Shown: piece by piece, positions 36,173-45,183 of the stretch
Layout: every line of letters begins with the position of its first letter
Numbering within the stretch: the stretch's first letter is position 1
Source of the DNA: Myxococcus llanfairpwllgwyngyllgogerychwyrndrobwllllantysiliogogogochensis
GTDB taxonomy: Bacteria; Myxococcota; Myxococcia; Myxococcales; Myxococcaceae
Direction: 5' to 3'
Assembly: GCF_006636215.1 (NCBI RefSeq)
Contig: NZ_VIFM01000008.1
Span: 1-64,000, forward strand
DNA length: 64,000 nt
Made by a program: the position numbers and the translations under genes
Notes under the pieces: model-generated
What the model saw: only the letters and a program-made list of their open reading frames with translations
What the model was told of the DNA's origin: nothing
The model's database searches: none

Positions 36173-36991
36173 TCACAGGTCGTCGCAGGGGGTTCCCAGG
36201 CGGGCGCCGGTGTAGATGCCGAGCTCGTTGTAGATGAGCGCCAGGTTCTCCGAGACAGGCACCTGTCGCAGCTTGCGGCGGGCCTTCTTCTCCACCCAGA
36301 GCGACGGCAGCTCGCGGTCCAGCAGCAGTTGGAGGTCTCCCTTCTTCGTGGAGAAGATTTCCCCCTTCGAGTCGGAGACGACGTTGACCATCTGCTGCTG
36401 CTTCATCCGGCCACGGGGGCCGATGAAGACGCGGAAGCTCTTCTGCTCGGCCTGGAGCCGGCCCCGCTCCACCAGGAAGTAGACGCCCTTGGTGTCGCGC
36501 AGGAGGGCGTACGGCTCGTACTTCATGGGGCTGGGGGTATAGGCCGCCTTGCGCAGCAGCTCGCGCGAGGTCTCCGTCGCCAGCAGCTTGAAGGCCGTCG
36601 CGCGCTGGCCGCAGCGCACCGAGCAGGTGCCCTCCTTCGGGTCCACCTGGACGACGGAGTAGGCGCGCGCGTCCACGCCATTCGCGTTGGATTCCAGGTC
36701 CGGGTTCCAGAAGCGGGGCTCGAAGAACGAGCCGGTGGGGAGCCGGACGACGTTGGGGGCGATGGGAATCTCGGTGAAGGTGGCGCCGTCTCCGTAGAAG
36801 AGCTGCGGCTGCGAGCTGTCGAAGACCTCCGTCGAGGAGACGTAGTGCCCCTTGCCGTCGGTGCAGACGGCGGTGCGCTCCAGGAGCATGCGCTTGCGCA
36901 GCGAGTCCTCGCGCGCCCAGGGGGGCTCGTGGGCCAGGACGGCGGTGGACGACAACGTCAGGAGCAGGGCGAGGCGATGGGCCAGGGACAT
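36173..36991 (-). CDS. Exported hypothetical protein
   Basis: A 272-residue protein with a cleavable signal (LALLLTLSSTAVLA). I do not recognise the family. The mature part contains two nearby Cys residues in CSVRCGQRA, and alternating beta strands with many basic residues (ALLRDTKGVYFLVERGRLQAEQKSFRVFIGPRGRMKQQQ). It lies 11 bases downstream of the lipoprotein at 37003-37830 and is surely co-transcribed with it. The first frame extension (to 37183) would overlap that gene and lacks a signal, so ATG 36991 was chosen. A hairpin terminator follows. Periplasmic or secreted; function unknown. Confidence 0.75.
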   Translation of the reverse strand: MSLAHRLALLLTLSSTAVLAHEPPWAREDSLRKRMLLERTAVCTDGKGHYVSSTEVFDSSQPQLFYGDGATFTEIPIAPNVVRLPTGSFFEPRFWNPDLESNANGVDARAYSVVQVDPKEGTCSVRCGQRATAFKLLATETSRELLRKAAYTPSPMKYEPYALLRDTKGVYFLVERGRLQAEQKSFRVFIGPRGRMKQQQMVNVVSDSKGEIFSTKKGDLQLLLDRELPSLWVEKKARRKLRQVPVSENLALIYNELGIYTGARLGTPCDDL

Positions 36992-37002
36992 GGGATGGAG
37001 CC

Positions 37003-37830
37003 TCACAGGTGGTCCAGGAAGAAGTCGGCGTAGGAAGCCGTGTCCATGCCGCCCGCGGCGGGGGCGATGGTCCACTGGAGCGCGCCGCTTTCGACCTTGC
37101 CTCCGTAGGCGGCGCCGTTGCGGCACTCCACCCGCTTCAGCGTGCTCTTCACGGTGCGCCGGGCTTCCTCCGAGCCCCGGCACAGGAACTCAAGGGCCTC
37201 GAGCGGCCCGGCGCAGTACGCGCCGATGGGGTACTCGCTCAGCTCCTTGTCGGAGACGGTGTCCCAGGCCACCTGGACGGCCACGTTCGAGCCGCACGTC
37301 TGGTTGAGCGTCTTCACCTTCTCGGCCAGGTCGCGCTCCTCGGATGCGGCCCAGAACGCCTTGTCGAACGCGGCGGCGCGGGTGAGCGTGCCGTCGGCGA
37401 GCTGGCGCTGGTACAGCTCCACCACGTCCTCGACGTCCACCTTCTTCGAGCGCTCCTCGCTCGCGTAGAGGGTGACGGGGTCTTCCTTGTCGAAGCGGTT
37501 GAGGGTGTTCCTCCCGTTCGACTTCTGGGACGGCGCCAGTCGCACCAGGCGCAGACGCTTGCCGCGCCAGTCCGTCCAGTAGGAGTTGTCGTCACCGACG
37601 CTGTGGAGCGCCACCTTCCCATCCAGGTCATCGCCCGGGGCGTGGAACTGGACCAGGGCCCGTCGGGGCTCCGCGGGCAGGAGCGGGACGATGGTGATGA
37701 TATCCCCACCCTCGGACGTGAAGACGAGCCCCGTGCCCTCCGGCTTTGGTGCTTCGGTGGTGGGCCGCGCGCTCCGCGAACAACCGAGCGCGACGACGAT
37801 GACGACACTCAACGCCAACAAGACTCTCAA
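37003..37830 (-). CDS. Hypothetical lipoprotein, first gene of an exported pair
   Basis: A 275-residue lipoprotein (signal VVIVVALGC). The start is TTG at 37830; no ATG or GTG in frame gives a full signal peptide. After the lipid anchor come beta-rich sequence and then a helical part. There are four Cys residues in the second half (TCGSN, AYCAGP, LCRGS, VECRNG), likely in disulfides. I do not recognise the family. It is followed after 11 bases by the exported protein at 36173-36991, so the two probably act together in the periplasm. Confidence 0.75.
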   Translation of the reverse strand: MRVLLALSVVIVVALGCSRSARPTTEAPKPEGTGLVFTSEGGDIITIVPLLPAEPRRALVQFHAPGDDLDGKVALHSVGDDNSYWTDWRGKRLRLVRLAPSQKSNGRNTLNRFDKEDPVTLYASEERSKKVDVEDVVELYQRQLADGTLTRAAAFDKAFWAASEERDLAEKVKTLNQTCGSNVAVQVAWDTVSDKELSEYPIGAYCAGPLEALEFLCRGSEEARRTVKSTLKRVECRNGAAYGGKVESGALQWTIAPAAGGMDTASYADFFLDHL

Positions 37831-37884
37831 GCAACGCCCCCTGTTCGTGGAGCCCCGCGTGGACGCCCGACACGGGCGCCGCCG

Positions 37885-40113
37885 TCACAGGGCGATATCG
37901 TACTGCTTGCAGTACTGGCGAACCTGAGCGCGCTCCGCCGTGGGAACCCGAAGCCAGACGGTGCGCGCGTTGGACAAATCTCCCTGGCGGCAGTGGACCC
38001 GCGTCAGCAGCGCGAAGGAGGCGCCTGTGACTTGCGACCGCTGACTGCGGCGCACCAGGTGGAGGGCCTCGCTGGTGTCTCCGCTCGCCAGCGCCTTCTC
38101 CGCCAGTTCGAGGTCCGCGAGCGCGCCTTCTTGGATGGTCTCCGGGCTGCGTCGCCGCTCCGCATCGAGCGTCGGACGCGAGGTGCCCACGGGGTTTCGA
38201 GCGGCGTCATTCGGTGGGGTTCCGTTGCCCCGGGGTTTCGCCTTCACCTCTGGGGTCACGCTCGTCTCCGCCGATGGAGGGGCGGCTTCCGGAGAGCCGA
38301 CCGCCAGTGCGCCTTCTGAGTCGGCCTTCGCCTTGGGTGGGTCCGCGGGGGCCTCGCGCGCCAGGGTGGGATTTACATCCGGGGGACTCGCGGGCGCCTG
38401 GACAGGAGGAGCCGCCGGGTCGGCGGAGGCGGACACGGAGTCCTCCCGAGACGCGAAGGGCAGGACTCGCGAGAACCCCACGCCCACGGCGATGAGCACG
38501 CCCGCGGCCAACGCCATCCAGACCCAGACCTTGCGCGAGCCCGCCAGGACACCTCGCGAGGCGGACCGAATCGTCGGGGGCTCGGGGACCGAGTCGGGCT
38601 CCGAAGGGTCCGGACTCATCGGCGCGGCATTCGCGACCGAGGGCCTCCACACCTCGAGCGGAACCGCCGCTGCGGGCTCGGCCACCGGAGGCGCGGGCGG
38701 AGCGGAGGACACGACCTTCGGCGGCGACACACGCACCGACTTCCCGATGAGGCCCGAAGCCTCCGAAGGTCGTGAGGCGTCTGCCTGCGCCGAGCGTCGC
38801 GAAGCCTCCGGCGACTGCGCGGACTCATGCTGCGCGGGGCGTCGAGACGCATCAGCGGACTGCGCGGACTCACCCTGCGCGGAGCGTCGCGAGGCTTCAG
38901 GAGACTGCGCGGACTCACCCTGCGCGGAGCGTCGCGAGGCATCAGGAGACTGGGCGGACTCACCCTGCGCGGAGCGCCGCGACGCTTCAGCGGACTGCGC
39001 GGACTCACCCTGCGCGGAGCGCCGCGACGCTTCAGCGGACTGCGCGGACTCACCCTGCGCGGAGCGGCGGGACGCGGCGTGCTGGGACGGACGGCGGGGC
39101 ACGGCAGCCACCGTGGCGGGCCTCGACGGGGGCGACGCGATGGGCCGGGGCTGCACGGTCGCCGTGGGCACGTGCGCGGCGGCCTGCGCGACGACAGGCT
39201 GAAGCAGCACGTCCGCGGGCGGCGTCACGGTGCGCAGCGGCGTCCCGGTGAGCGCGGCGATGAAGGCGCTCACGTCCGGGAAGCGGTCCTCGGGGCGCTT
39301 GGCCAGCGCCTGTTCGATGGCGCGGATGACGTGCGCGGGAGTCTCCGGCGCCACTTCGGCCAGGGGCTCCGGTGGATCATAAACGATGCGGTAGATGAGC
39401 TCCGGCAGGATGCCCCCGTCCTTGAAGGGCAGCTTGCGGGCCAGCATCTCGTACACCATGCACCCGAACGAGAAGATGTCCGTGCGCAGGTCCACGTCCT
39501 TGTTCTTCCCCGTGGCCTGCTCCGGCGCCATGTACTGCGGCGTGCCCAGCAGGATGGCGTCCTGCGTCTGCACCGTCTTCGAATCGAGAATCTTGGAGAT
39601 GCCGAAGTCGAGCAGCTTCACGTGCTCCACCGACATGCCCGCGATCTCCATGGGCACGAGGAACACGTTGCCGGGCTTCAAGTCCCGGTGGATGACCCCC
39701 GCGCCGTGCGCCGCCTGGAGCGCGGAGCCCATCTGCCGGGCAATCGAGTACACCTCCGTCAGCGTCAGGGGCGCGCCCTTGCGCATGCGCCGCGACAGCG
39801 GCATCCCGCGCAGGTGCTCCATCACCAGGAACGGCGAGCCGTCCTCCAGCGTGTCGAAGTCGATGACCTCCACGATGTTCGGATGGCCCAGCCGCGACGC
39901 AATCTCCGCCTCGCGCCGGAAGCGAAGATAGACATCCTTCCCCAGGCTCGAGTCCGGCCGCAGCACCTTGATCGCCACCTGCCGACCCGGAAGCCGCAGA
40001 TGACGCGCCAGGAAGACGGTGCCCATGCCTCCCCGGCCGAGCACGCCGGCAATCTCGTACGTGTCCCGTAGGACGGTGCCGAGTGGAATGTCGTGTGCTG
40101 GCAAGGAACTCAT
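37885..40113 (-). CDS. Serine/threonine protein kinase with repeat linker and TPR-like tail
   Basis: A 742-residue kinase. The kinase domain (~12-285) is complete: GRGGMGTVF, VAIKVLRP, catalytic HRDLKPGN, DFG and MAPEQATG. A linker at ~343-450 contains six copies of a 15-residue repeat (ASRRSAQGESAQSxx). After more low-complexity sequence, one membrane segment lies at ~525-550 (WVWMALAAGVLIAVGVGF). The outer C-terminal part is Pro/Ala-rich and ends in a ~90-residue TPR-like helical region (ALADLELAEKALASGDTSEALHLV). Start ATG 40113 is chosen because the kinase begins ~12 residues later. The third STPK within 18 kb. Confidence 0.92.
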   Translation of the reverse strand: MSSLPAHDIPLGTVLRDTYEIAGVLGRGGMGTVFLARHLRLPGRQVAIKVLRPDSSLGKDVYLRFRREAEIASRLGHPNIVEVIDFDTLEDGSPFLVMEHLRGMPLSRRMRKGAPLTLTEVYSIARQMGSALQAAHGAGVIHRDLKPGNVFLVPMEIAGMSVEHVKLLDFGISKILDSKTVQTQDAILLGTPQYMAPEQATGKNKDVDLRTDIFSFGCMVYEMLARKLPFKDGGILPELIYRIVYDPPEPLAEVAPETPAHVIRAIEQALAKRPEDRFPDVSAFIAALTGTPLRTVTPPADVLLQPVVAQAAAHVPTATVQPRPIASPPSRPATVAAVPRRPSQHAASRRSAQGESAQSAEASRRSAQGESAQSAEASRRSAQGESAQSPDASRRSAQGESAQSPEASRRSAQGESAQSADASRRPAQHESAQSPEASRRSAQADASRPSEASGLIGKSVRVSPPKVVSSAPPAPPVAEPAAAVPLEVWRPSVANAAPMSPDPSEPDSVPEPPTIRSASRGVLAGSRKVWVWMALAAGVLIAVGVGFSRVLPFASREDSVSASADPAAPPVQAPASPPDVNPTLAREAPADPPKAKADSEGALAVGSPEAAPPSAETSVTPEVKAKPRGNGTPPNDAARNPVGTSRPTLDAERRRSPETIQEGALADLELAEKALASGDTSEALHLVRRSQRSQVTGASFALLTRVHCRQGDLSNARTVWLRVPTAERAQVRQYCKQYDIAL
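38770..39085 (-). repeat. In-gene tandem repeat, 45 bp, six full copies plus a partial
   Basis: The units code for ASRRSAQGESAQSxx, keep the frame, and are nearly identical; several differ by only a few bases. They form a flexible, basic and Ser/Gln-rich linker between kinase and membrane segment. Near identity means recent expansion or gene-conversion homogenisation. Confidence 0.93.
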
Positions 40114-40296
40114 GGAAGACCGGCCTTCACTCCGGAAGCCGCATTCTATCCTGGAGCCCCTGACACGCCTTGGCCAGTCATCTGGCGTTGCTACACGCCC
40201 CCGCGAGATTTCCGCAAGGACACTGAACGCCGGCACGCCTCGACTCGGGCGCGCCGGCTATCGCCTTCTCACAGCATGAGGAACCGATGGGGTCCA

Positions 40297-40316
40297 CCGC
40301 CGGAGGGCTCCGGCGG
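40297..40316 (-). terminator. Hairpin after the S46 peptidase gene
   Basis: A 9-bp perfect stem (CCGCCGGAG/CTCCGGCGG) with a two-base loop lies about 20 bases downstream of the stop at 40335, on the minus strand. No T tract follows. Confidence 0.45.
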
Positions 40317-40334
40317 CGAAAACCCGGCGCCGGC

Positions 40335-42413
40335 CTACCTGGCGGGTGGGGTCGCGACCTCGCTCGCGGCGCGCAGCTCCTTCACCACCCGCGTGGCGCC
40401 GTAGACGTGCTCCAGGGCGGCGAGGATGCCGTCTCCGTGCACCGCCACGGCGCGGTTCGTCTCCGGGACGTACGCATACCGGCCGCCCAGTGAGTGCAGG
40501 TTGCCGTCGAAGACGAGCCCCACGACGCGTCCATCGCGGTCCACGACGGGAGAGCCGGAGTTGCCACCGATGATGTCGTTGGTGGTGGCCATGTCCAGCG
40601 GCGTCGCGTCCGGCACCTTGCCCTTCGCCTTCATCCAGGTGTCCGGCAGCTTGAAGGGCTCCTTGCCGGTGTGGCGCGCATACGCACCGCCGAACGTCGT
40701 GAGCGCCGCGACGGGGCGGCCATTCTCGTCCCAGCCCTTCAACTGGCCGGCGTTGAGGCGCAGCGTGAAGGTGGCGTCGGGATAGCCGGAGGTGCCGTAC
40801 ACCGCGAGGTGCGCCTTGGCCAACCGCTCGCCGTTGCGCTTGAGCACCGCCTCCACCGAGTCCTCATAGCGCTTGCGCACCGCGCGCGCCTCCGCGTCCA
40901 CCTTGCGCGCGAAGAGCAGCATCGGGTCCTTCGACGCCTCCACCGCCGCCTTGCCCCCATCCAGCAGGGCCTGCCGCGTCTTCACGTCGCCCAGCTTCGT
41001 GCCGCGCACCAGCGAGCGGGCCAGGGACTCCGGAGACTCCGTGCCGAGCACCTGCCGCACGAAGGGGTCATCCGCGCCCAGCGTCTCGCGCAGGCGGCCG
41101 AGGCCGAAGGCGAGCACCGCCTCGTCCAGCTCCACGGCGATGGGCGCGCCGCGCAGCAGTTGCTGACGCAGCGAGGGAAGCTGCGCGTCGGTGTACTCGC
41201 GCAGGCGCTCCGCGTTGGGCTTGGGCTGTTCGTCGGCGATGCGCACCAGGTGACGCGCCAGCGAGTAGAACTCCGAGGAGAACGCGTCTCCGCCCTCCTT
41301 CATCCGGTACTCGGGCAGCATCCGGCGGTACGTGTCGAGCGCCTTCGCCGTCTCCTCCCACGCCCCCGCCGTGGCGGCCTTCACCGTGGCGTTGGCCTCC
41401 ACGCGCTTGCGCAGCTCCGCCTCGTCCTCCCGCTTGCGCGCCAGCAGCGACGGGTCCGCCAGGGCCTGGTGCCGACCACGCAGCGCCTTCAGGCCGTTCT
41501 CCACCCCGCGCAGCCGCGAGCGCGTGGTGCGGTAGCGCTCCGGCGAACCGCTGGAGAACTCCTTCAACTTGCCGCGCAGCTCGGAGAGCATCAGCAGCGT
41601 GTAGGGCAGGTTCACATCGCGCTGGAACTCCAGCTCCGCGACGCTGGCCTTGCGCTCGGTACCACCGGGGTGGCCGGAGACGAAGACGAGGTCCCCGTCT
41701 TTGGCGCCCTGCTTCGCCCACGGCAGGTAGTCCGGGCTCTTCGCGGGCGCGTCGTCCTTCCACACGCGCAGGAACGCCACGTCATAGCCGAAGCGCGGGA
41801 AGTTGAAGTTGTCCGGGTCCCCGCCGAACGCCGCCATGGAGAACTCCGGGGCGAAGGCCAGGCGCACGTCCTGGAAGCGGCGGTACTCGTAGAGGTGATA
41901 CTTGCCGCCGTTGAACAGCGTCACCACGTCGCAGCGCACGTCGGTGGACGTGGCGCACGCGGACTCCACGGCGGACATCTCCTTCTTGAGCGCGGTGTTG
42001 TAGGCGGCGCCGGTGAGGCCCTTCGTCGCCGCGTTCATCCGCTCGGTGACGTCCGTCATCTTCACCAGCTGGTTGGCCTCCACCTTGGGGCAGCGGCGCT
42101 CTTCCGCGGGGGTGCGGGCCTGGAAGCCCTTGGCCAGCAGGTCGTCCTTGGGCGAGGACAGGTCCTCGATACAGCCGCGGACACAGTGGTGATTCGTCAT
42201 CACCAGGCCGTCCGGAGACACGAAGCTGGCGGAGCAGCCACCGGCCAACCTCACCGAGCCGAGCCGGACCTTGTCCAGCCATGCTTGAGTGGGCGTGAAA
42301 CCATGGGCCTTGTTCACCGTCTCCACGGGGAAGGCGTCGTAGGTCCACATGCCCTCGTCCGCGGCGGCGGGGAGAGACATGAGCAGGCCAAGTGCGAGCA
42401 ATGCACGGTCCAC
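40335..42413 (-). CDS. S46-family dipeptidyl-peptidase (DPP7/DPP11-like)
   Basis: A 692-residue exported serine peptidase, the usual length for the family. A signal peptide (ALGLLMSLPAAA) comes first. The chymotrypsin-like catalytic residues are visible: His in MTNHHCV (~76), an Asp in the mid-protein region (AFGGDPDNFNFPRFGYD, ~195-210) and Ser in GGNSGSPVV (~618). The large helical insert between them is typical of S46 enzymes. These remove dipeptides from peptide N-termini in the periplasm and feed growth on protein, which suits a predatory bacterium. Whether it prefers hydrophobic (DPP7) or acidic (DPP11) residues cannot be decided. Divergent from the lipase. Confidence 0.92.
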   Translation of the reverse strand: MDRALLALGLLMSLPAAADEGMWTYDAFPVETVNKAHGFTPTQAWLDKVRLGSVRLAGGCSASFVSPDGLVMTNHHCVRGCIEDLSSPKDDLLAKGFQARTPAEERRCPKVEANQLVKMTDVTERMNAATKGLTGAAYNTALKKEMSAVESACATSTDVRCDVVTLFNGGKYHLYEYRRFQDVRLAFAPEFSMAAFGGDPDNFNFPRFGYDVAFLRVWKDDAPAKSPDYLPWAKQGAKDGDLVFVSGHPGGTERKASVAELEFQRDVNLPYTLLMLSELRGKLKEFSSGSPERYRTTRSRLRGVENGLKALRGRHQALADPSLLARKREDEAELRKRVEANATVKAATAGAWEETAKALDTYRRMLPEYRMKEGGDAFSSEFYSLARHLVRIADEQPKPNAERLREYTDAQLPSLRQQLLRGAPIAVELDEAVLAFGLGRLRETLGADDPFVRQVLGTESPESLARSLVRGTKLGDVKTRQALLDGGKAAVEASKDPMLLFARKVDAEARAVRKRYEDSVEAVLKRNGERLAKAHLAVYGTSGYPDATFTLRLNAGQLKGWDENGRPVAALTTFGGAYARHTGKEPFKLPDTWMKAKGKVPDATPLDMATTNDIIGGNSGSPVVDRDGRVVGLVFDGNLHSLGGRYAYVPETNRAVAVHGDGILAALEHVYGATRVVKELRAASEVATPPAR

Positions 42414-42521
42414 GGTGTTCGTCCTTCTGGCTGATGGGGTGAGAAAGGCGCCGGTGAACGCCTGCTCGGAGAGTGCATTCCCGAGCGGGAATCACGCGTC
42501 GCGTCAGGTATGGTGGAGACA

Positions 42522-43664
42522 ATGGCCGCGAAGCACCACATCTATCTCGTCCCCGGGTTTTTCGGGTTCATCAACCTGGGCGAGCTCGTCTACTTCGGAC
42601 ACGCGCTCGACTACTTGAAGGCGGAGCTGGCTCGTCGAGACATGGGTGAGTCGGAGGTCGTCATCGTCCTGTCTCACCCGACGGCGTCCATCCGGACTCG
42701 GACGGCGGACCTGCTCCGAGCCGTGCAGGAGACGGCGAGCGGTGATGACGGCCCCATCCACCTGATAGGGCACTCGACGGGAGGCCTGGACGCGCGGCTG
42801 TTCGTCAGCCCGGGCGCGCAGCTCGCGGAGGGGTTGGAGCTGGAGCCGTTCGCCCGGCGGGTGGGCTCGGTGGTGACGGTGTCCGCGCCGCACGCGGGCA
42901 CGCCGCTGGCGTCGTTCTTCCTGGGGCTGTTCGGACAGCGGCTGTTGAAGCTGCTGTCGCTGTTCACCGTGTACGTCCTTCGCTTCGGCCGGCTGCCGCT
43001 GCGGGTGGTGTTCCGCTTCGGGCACCTGATGGCGCGCGTGGATGACCAGCTCGGGTGGAAGCAGACCTTGTTGGATCAGCTCTATGACCAACTGCTCGGG
43101 GACTTCTCCTCGGAGCGGCGCGACGCGGTGGCGAAGTTCCTGAGCGACGTGGGCAACGACACGTCGCTGATTCCGCAGCTCACGCCGGAGGGCATCGACC
43201 TGTTCAACGCGAGCACGTTGGACCGGCCGGGTGTGCGCTACGGCTCGGTGGTGACGCAGGCCCGGCCACCGTCGCTGCGCACGCGCGTGTCGGCGGGGTT
43301 GGACCCCTACGCGCAGCTCACGCACACCATCTACGCGTTCATGTATGGGCAGACGCAGCGGATGCCGCTGACGGCGCTGCCGCTGCACTCGCCCGCGCAG
43401 ACGGCGGCGCTGGTGCAGGCGTATGGGGCGATGCCGGGCCCCACGGCGTGTGACGGCATCGTCCCCACGCGCTCGCAGGTCTACGGGCGCGTGCTGGCGG
43501 CGGTGCGCGCGGACCACCTGGATGCGATTGGCCACTTCGACCAGCCGGCGCACCAGCCGCCGCACGTGGACTGGCTCATCTCCGGCTCCGGCTTCCGGCG
43601 ACCCCAGTTCGAGGCCACCTGGAAGGCCATCACCGACTTCCTCTTCGAGGAAGAGAAGCGCTGA
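42522..43664 (+). CDS. Alpha/beta-hydrolase, lipase/esterase-like
   Basis: A 380-residue alpha/beta hydrolase resembling triacylglycerol-lipase-like or PGAP1-like esterases. It starts with the oxyanion-type HHIYLVPGFFGF, and the nucleophile Ser lies in IGHSTGGLDAR (~90). A second likely catalytic His lies near ADHLDAIGHFDQPAHQ. There is no signal peptide. GGTGGAG precedes ATG 42522, so I prefer it to ATG 42510, which has no spaced site. It ends 27 bases from a convergent TonB-domain lipoprotein. The substrate is unknown; a lipid or polyester ester is likely. Confidence 0.85.
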   Translation: MAAKHHIYLVPGFFGFINLGELVYFGHALDYLKAELARRDMGESEVVIVLSHPTASIRTRTADLLRAVQETASGDDGPIHLIGHSTGGLDARLFVSPGAQLAEGLELEPFARRVGSVVTVSAPHAGTPLASFFLGLFGQRLLKLLSLFTVYVLRFGRLPLRVVFRFGHLMARVDDQLGWKQTLLDQLYDQLLGDFSSERRDAVAKFLSDVGNDTSLIPQLTPEGIDLFNASTLDRPGVRYGSVVTQARPPSLRTRVSAGLDPYAQLTHTIYAFMYGQTQRMPLTALPLHSPAQTAALVQAYGAMPGPTACDGIVPTRSQVYGRVLAAVRADHLDAIGHFDQPAHQPPHVDWLISGSGFRRPQFEATWKAITDFLFEEEKR

Positions 43665-43691
43665 CCCCCAAGCCCCGCCGCGCCGTGGCCG

Positions 43692-44051
43692 CTACGGCTT
43701 GCAGTTGAGGGTGAAGGTGACCTTGTAGGAGGTCTCGATGGGCTTGCCGTCGAGCCTCGCCGGCTCGAACCGGCGATTCCGCGTCGACGCCAGCAACACC
43801 TCGGTCATCGGAGGCAGGGGCTGAGCGACGACGCAATCCCTCAGCTCCCCCATCGCGGTGAGCATGCAGCGGAACACGGCCGTTCCCTGGAGCCGTTGCT
43901 CCTTCGCTTCCTGCGTGCACTCTGGGACGGCGCCCGTATCAAAGGGATGCGGCGGCGAGATGTTCTTCTGGGCGGCACAGCCCGAAGCGAGCACGAACAA
44001 CGGCGGCAACCAGGACACGACAGACCGGATACGAGAGCACAGTGGATTCAT
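43692..44051 (-). CDS. Small TonB C-terminal-domain lipoprotein
   Basis: A 119-residue lipoprotein (signal WLPPLFVLASGC). The mature part is essentially one TonB C-terminal domain: QGTAVFRCMLTAMGELRDCVVAQPLPPMTEVLLASTRNRRFEPARLDGKPIETSYKV follows the TonB_C pattern, with two extra Cys pairs. There is no N-terminal membrane anchor of the normal TonB kind, so it cannot span the periplasm; it may be a periplasmic accessory or a disulfide-stabilised stand-alone domain. It is divergent from the SDR gene, 246 bp away, and I see no named feature in the gap. Confidence 0.85.
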   Translation of the reverse strand: MNPLCSRIRSVVSWLPPLFVLASGCAAQKNISPPHPFDTGAVPECTQEAKEQRLQGTAVFRCMLTAMGELRDCVVAQPLPPMTEVLLASTRNRRFEPARLDGKPIETSYKVTFTLNCKP

Positions 44052-44297
44052 GGTCGTCAGCGACAAGCAAGGAAGCGGGCCCCTGACGCCGCCTTCTACA
44101 CGAGCCCGCCGCCATGCAGCCATCTTGCGAGCCCCTCCCAGGGCGGGCTCACCCGTGCCCTCGGGTGCCACTCAGGATGGTGGCGCGATTCGATGAATCT
44201 TTGGCGCCATGCGATTGGCGCGCGTGCGGGGCGGTTCGTAACTCTTGGGCGTGGCCGAATTCACGGCGCGACGACGAAGAGAAGAAGGACGGTCCCC

Positions 44298-45182
44298 ATG
44301 TCGAAGGTCTGGCTCATCACTGGAAGCTCTCGCGGCCTCGGCCGTGATTTGGCGGAGGCCGTGCTGGCGGTCGGTCACCGGCTCGTGGCCACGGCGCGCA
44401 AGCCGGAGCAACTGAAGGATTTGGTGGAGCGGTATGGCGACCGGGTGCGCGCCGTCGCGCTCGACGTGACGGACTCCGCCGCGGCACGAGCCGCCGTCGC
44501 CGAGGCGACCTCGGCCTTCGGACGGCTGGACGTCGTCGTCAACAACGCGGGCTACGCCAACGTGGCCGCCATCGAGGACGTGGACGAGGCGGACTTCCGC
44601 GAGCAGTTCGAGACGAACTTCTTCGGGATGATGCATGTCACCCGCGCCGCCCTGCCGGTGCTCCGCGCGCAGAAGGACGGCCACATCATCCAGGTGTCCT
44701 CCATCGGCGGACGCCGAGGCTCGCCCGGACTGGCGTCGTACCAATCCGCGAAGTGGGCGATGGAGGGGTTCTCGGAGGTCCTCGCCCAGGAAGTGGCGCC
44801 GCTGGGCATCCGGGTGACCATCGTCGAGCCCGGAGGCATGCGCACCGACTGGGCCGGCTCGTCCATGAACGTCGGTGACATCAGCGACGCCTACAAGGCC
44901 ACCGTGGGCGCCTTCTCCCAGCACGTGCGCCGGGGCGCGGACGGCCCGCGCGGAGACCCCATCAAGGCCGCGAAGGCGATTCTCCAGATTGCCTACGAGA
45001 AGCAGCCACCCCTGCGGCTGTTGCTCGGCTCCGACGCCGTCTTCCTCGCGGAGCTCGTCGTCCAGCAGCGCACGGCGGAGGACTCGCGGTGGAAGTCGCT
45101 CAGCGTCTCCACGGACATTGATGGCCTGGTCCCCTTCGCGGAGACTCCGGTCGCCAAGATGCTGATGCCCAAGAGGAACTGA
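44298..45182 (+). CDS. Short-chain dehydrogenase/reductase
   Basis: A 294-residue classical SDR. Cofactor motif TGSSRGLG (~8-15), NNAGY (~85), catalytic Ser in IQVSSIGG (~137), and YQSAK with catalytic Tyr and Lys (~152-156) are intact. ATARKPEQL after the first strand has Arg residues that suggest NADP preference. The length and ending fit SDRs of unknown oxidoreductase type. It is followed after one base by an AraC-type regulator on the same strand, so the regulator probably controls this gene. The longer open frame upstream overlaps a leader that is not coding-like, hence ATG 44298. Confidence 0.93.
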   Translation: MSKVWLITGSSRGLGRDLAEAVLAVGHRLVATARKPEQLKDLVERYGDRVRAVALDVTDSAAARAAVAEATSAFGRLDVVVNNAGYANVAAIEDVDEADFREQFETNFFGMMHVTRAALPVLRAQKDGHIIQVSSIGGRRGSPGLASYQSAKWAMEGFSEVLAQEVAPLGIRVTIVEPGGMRTDWAGSSMNVGDISDAYKATVGAFSQHVRRGADGPRGDPIKAAKAILQIAYEKQPPLRLLLGSDAVFLAELVVQQRTAEDSRWKSLSVSTDIDGLVPFAETPVAKMLMPKRN

Positions 45183-45183
45183 C

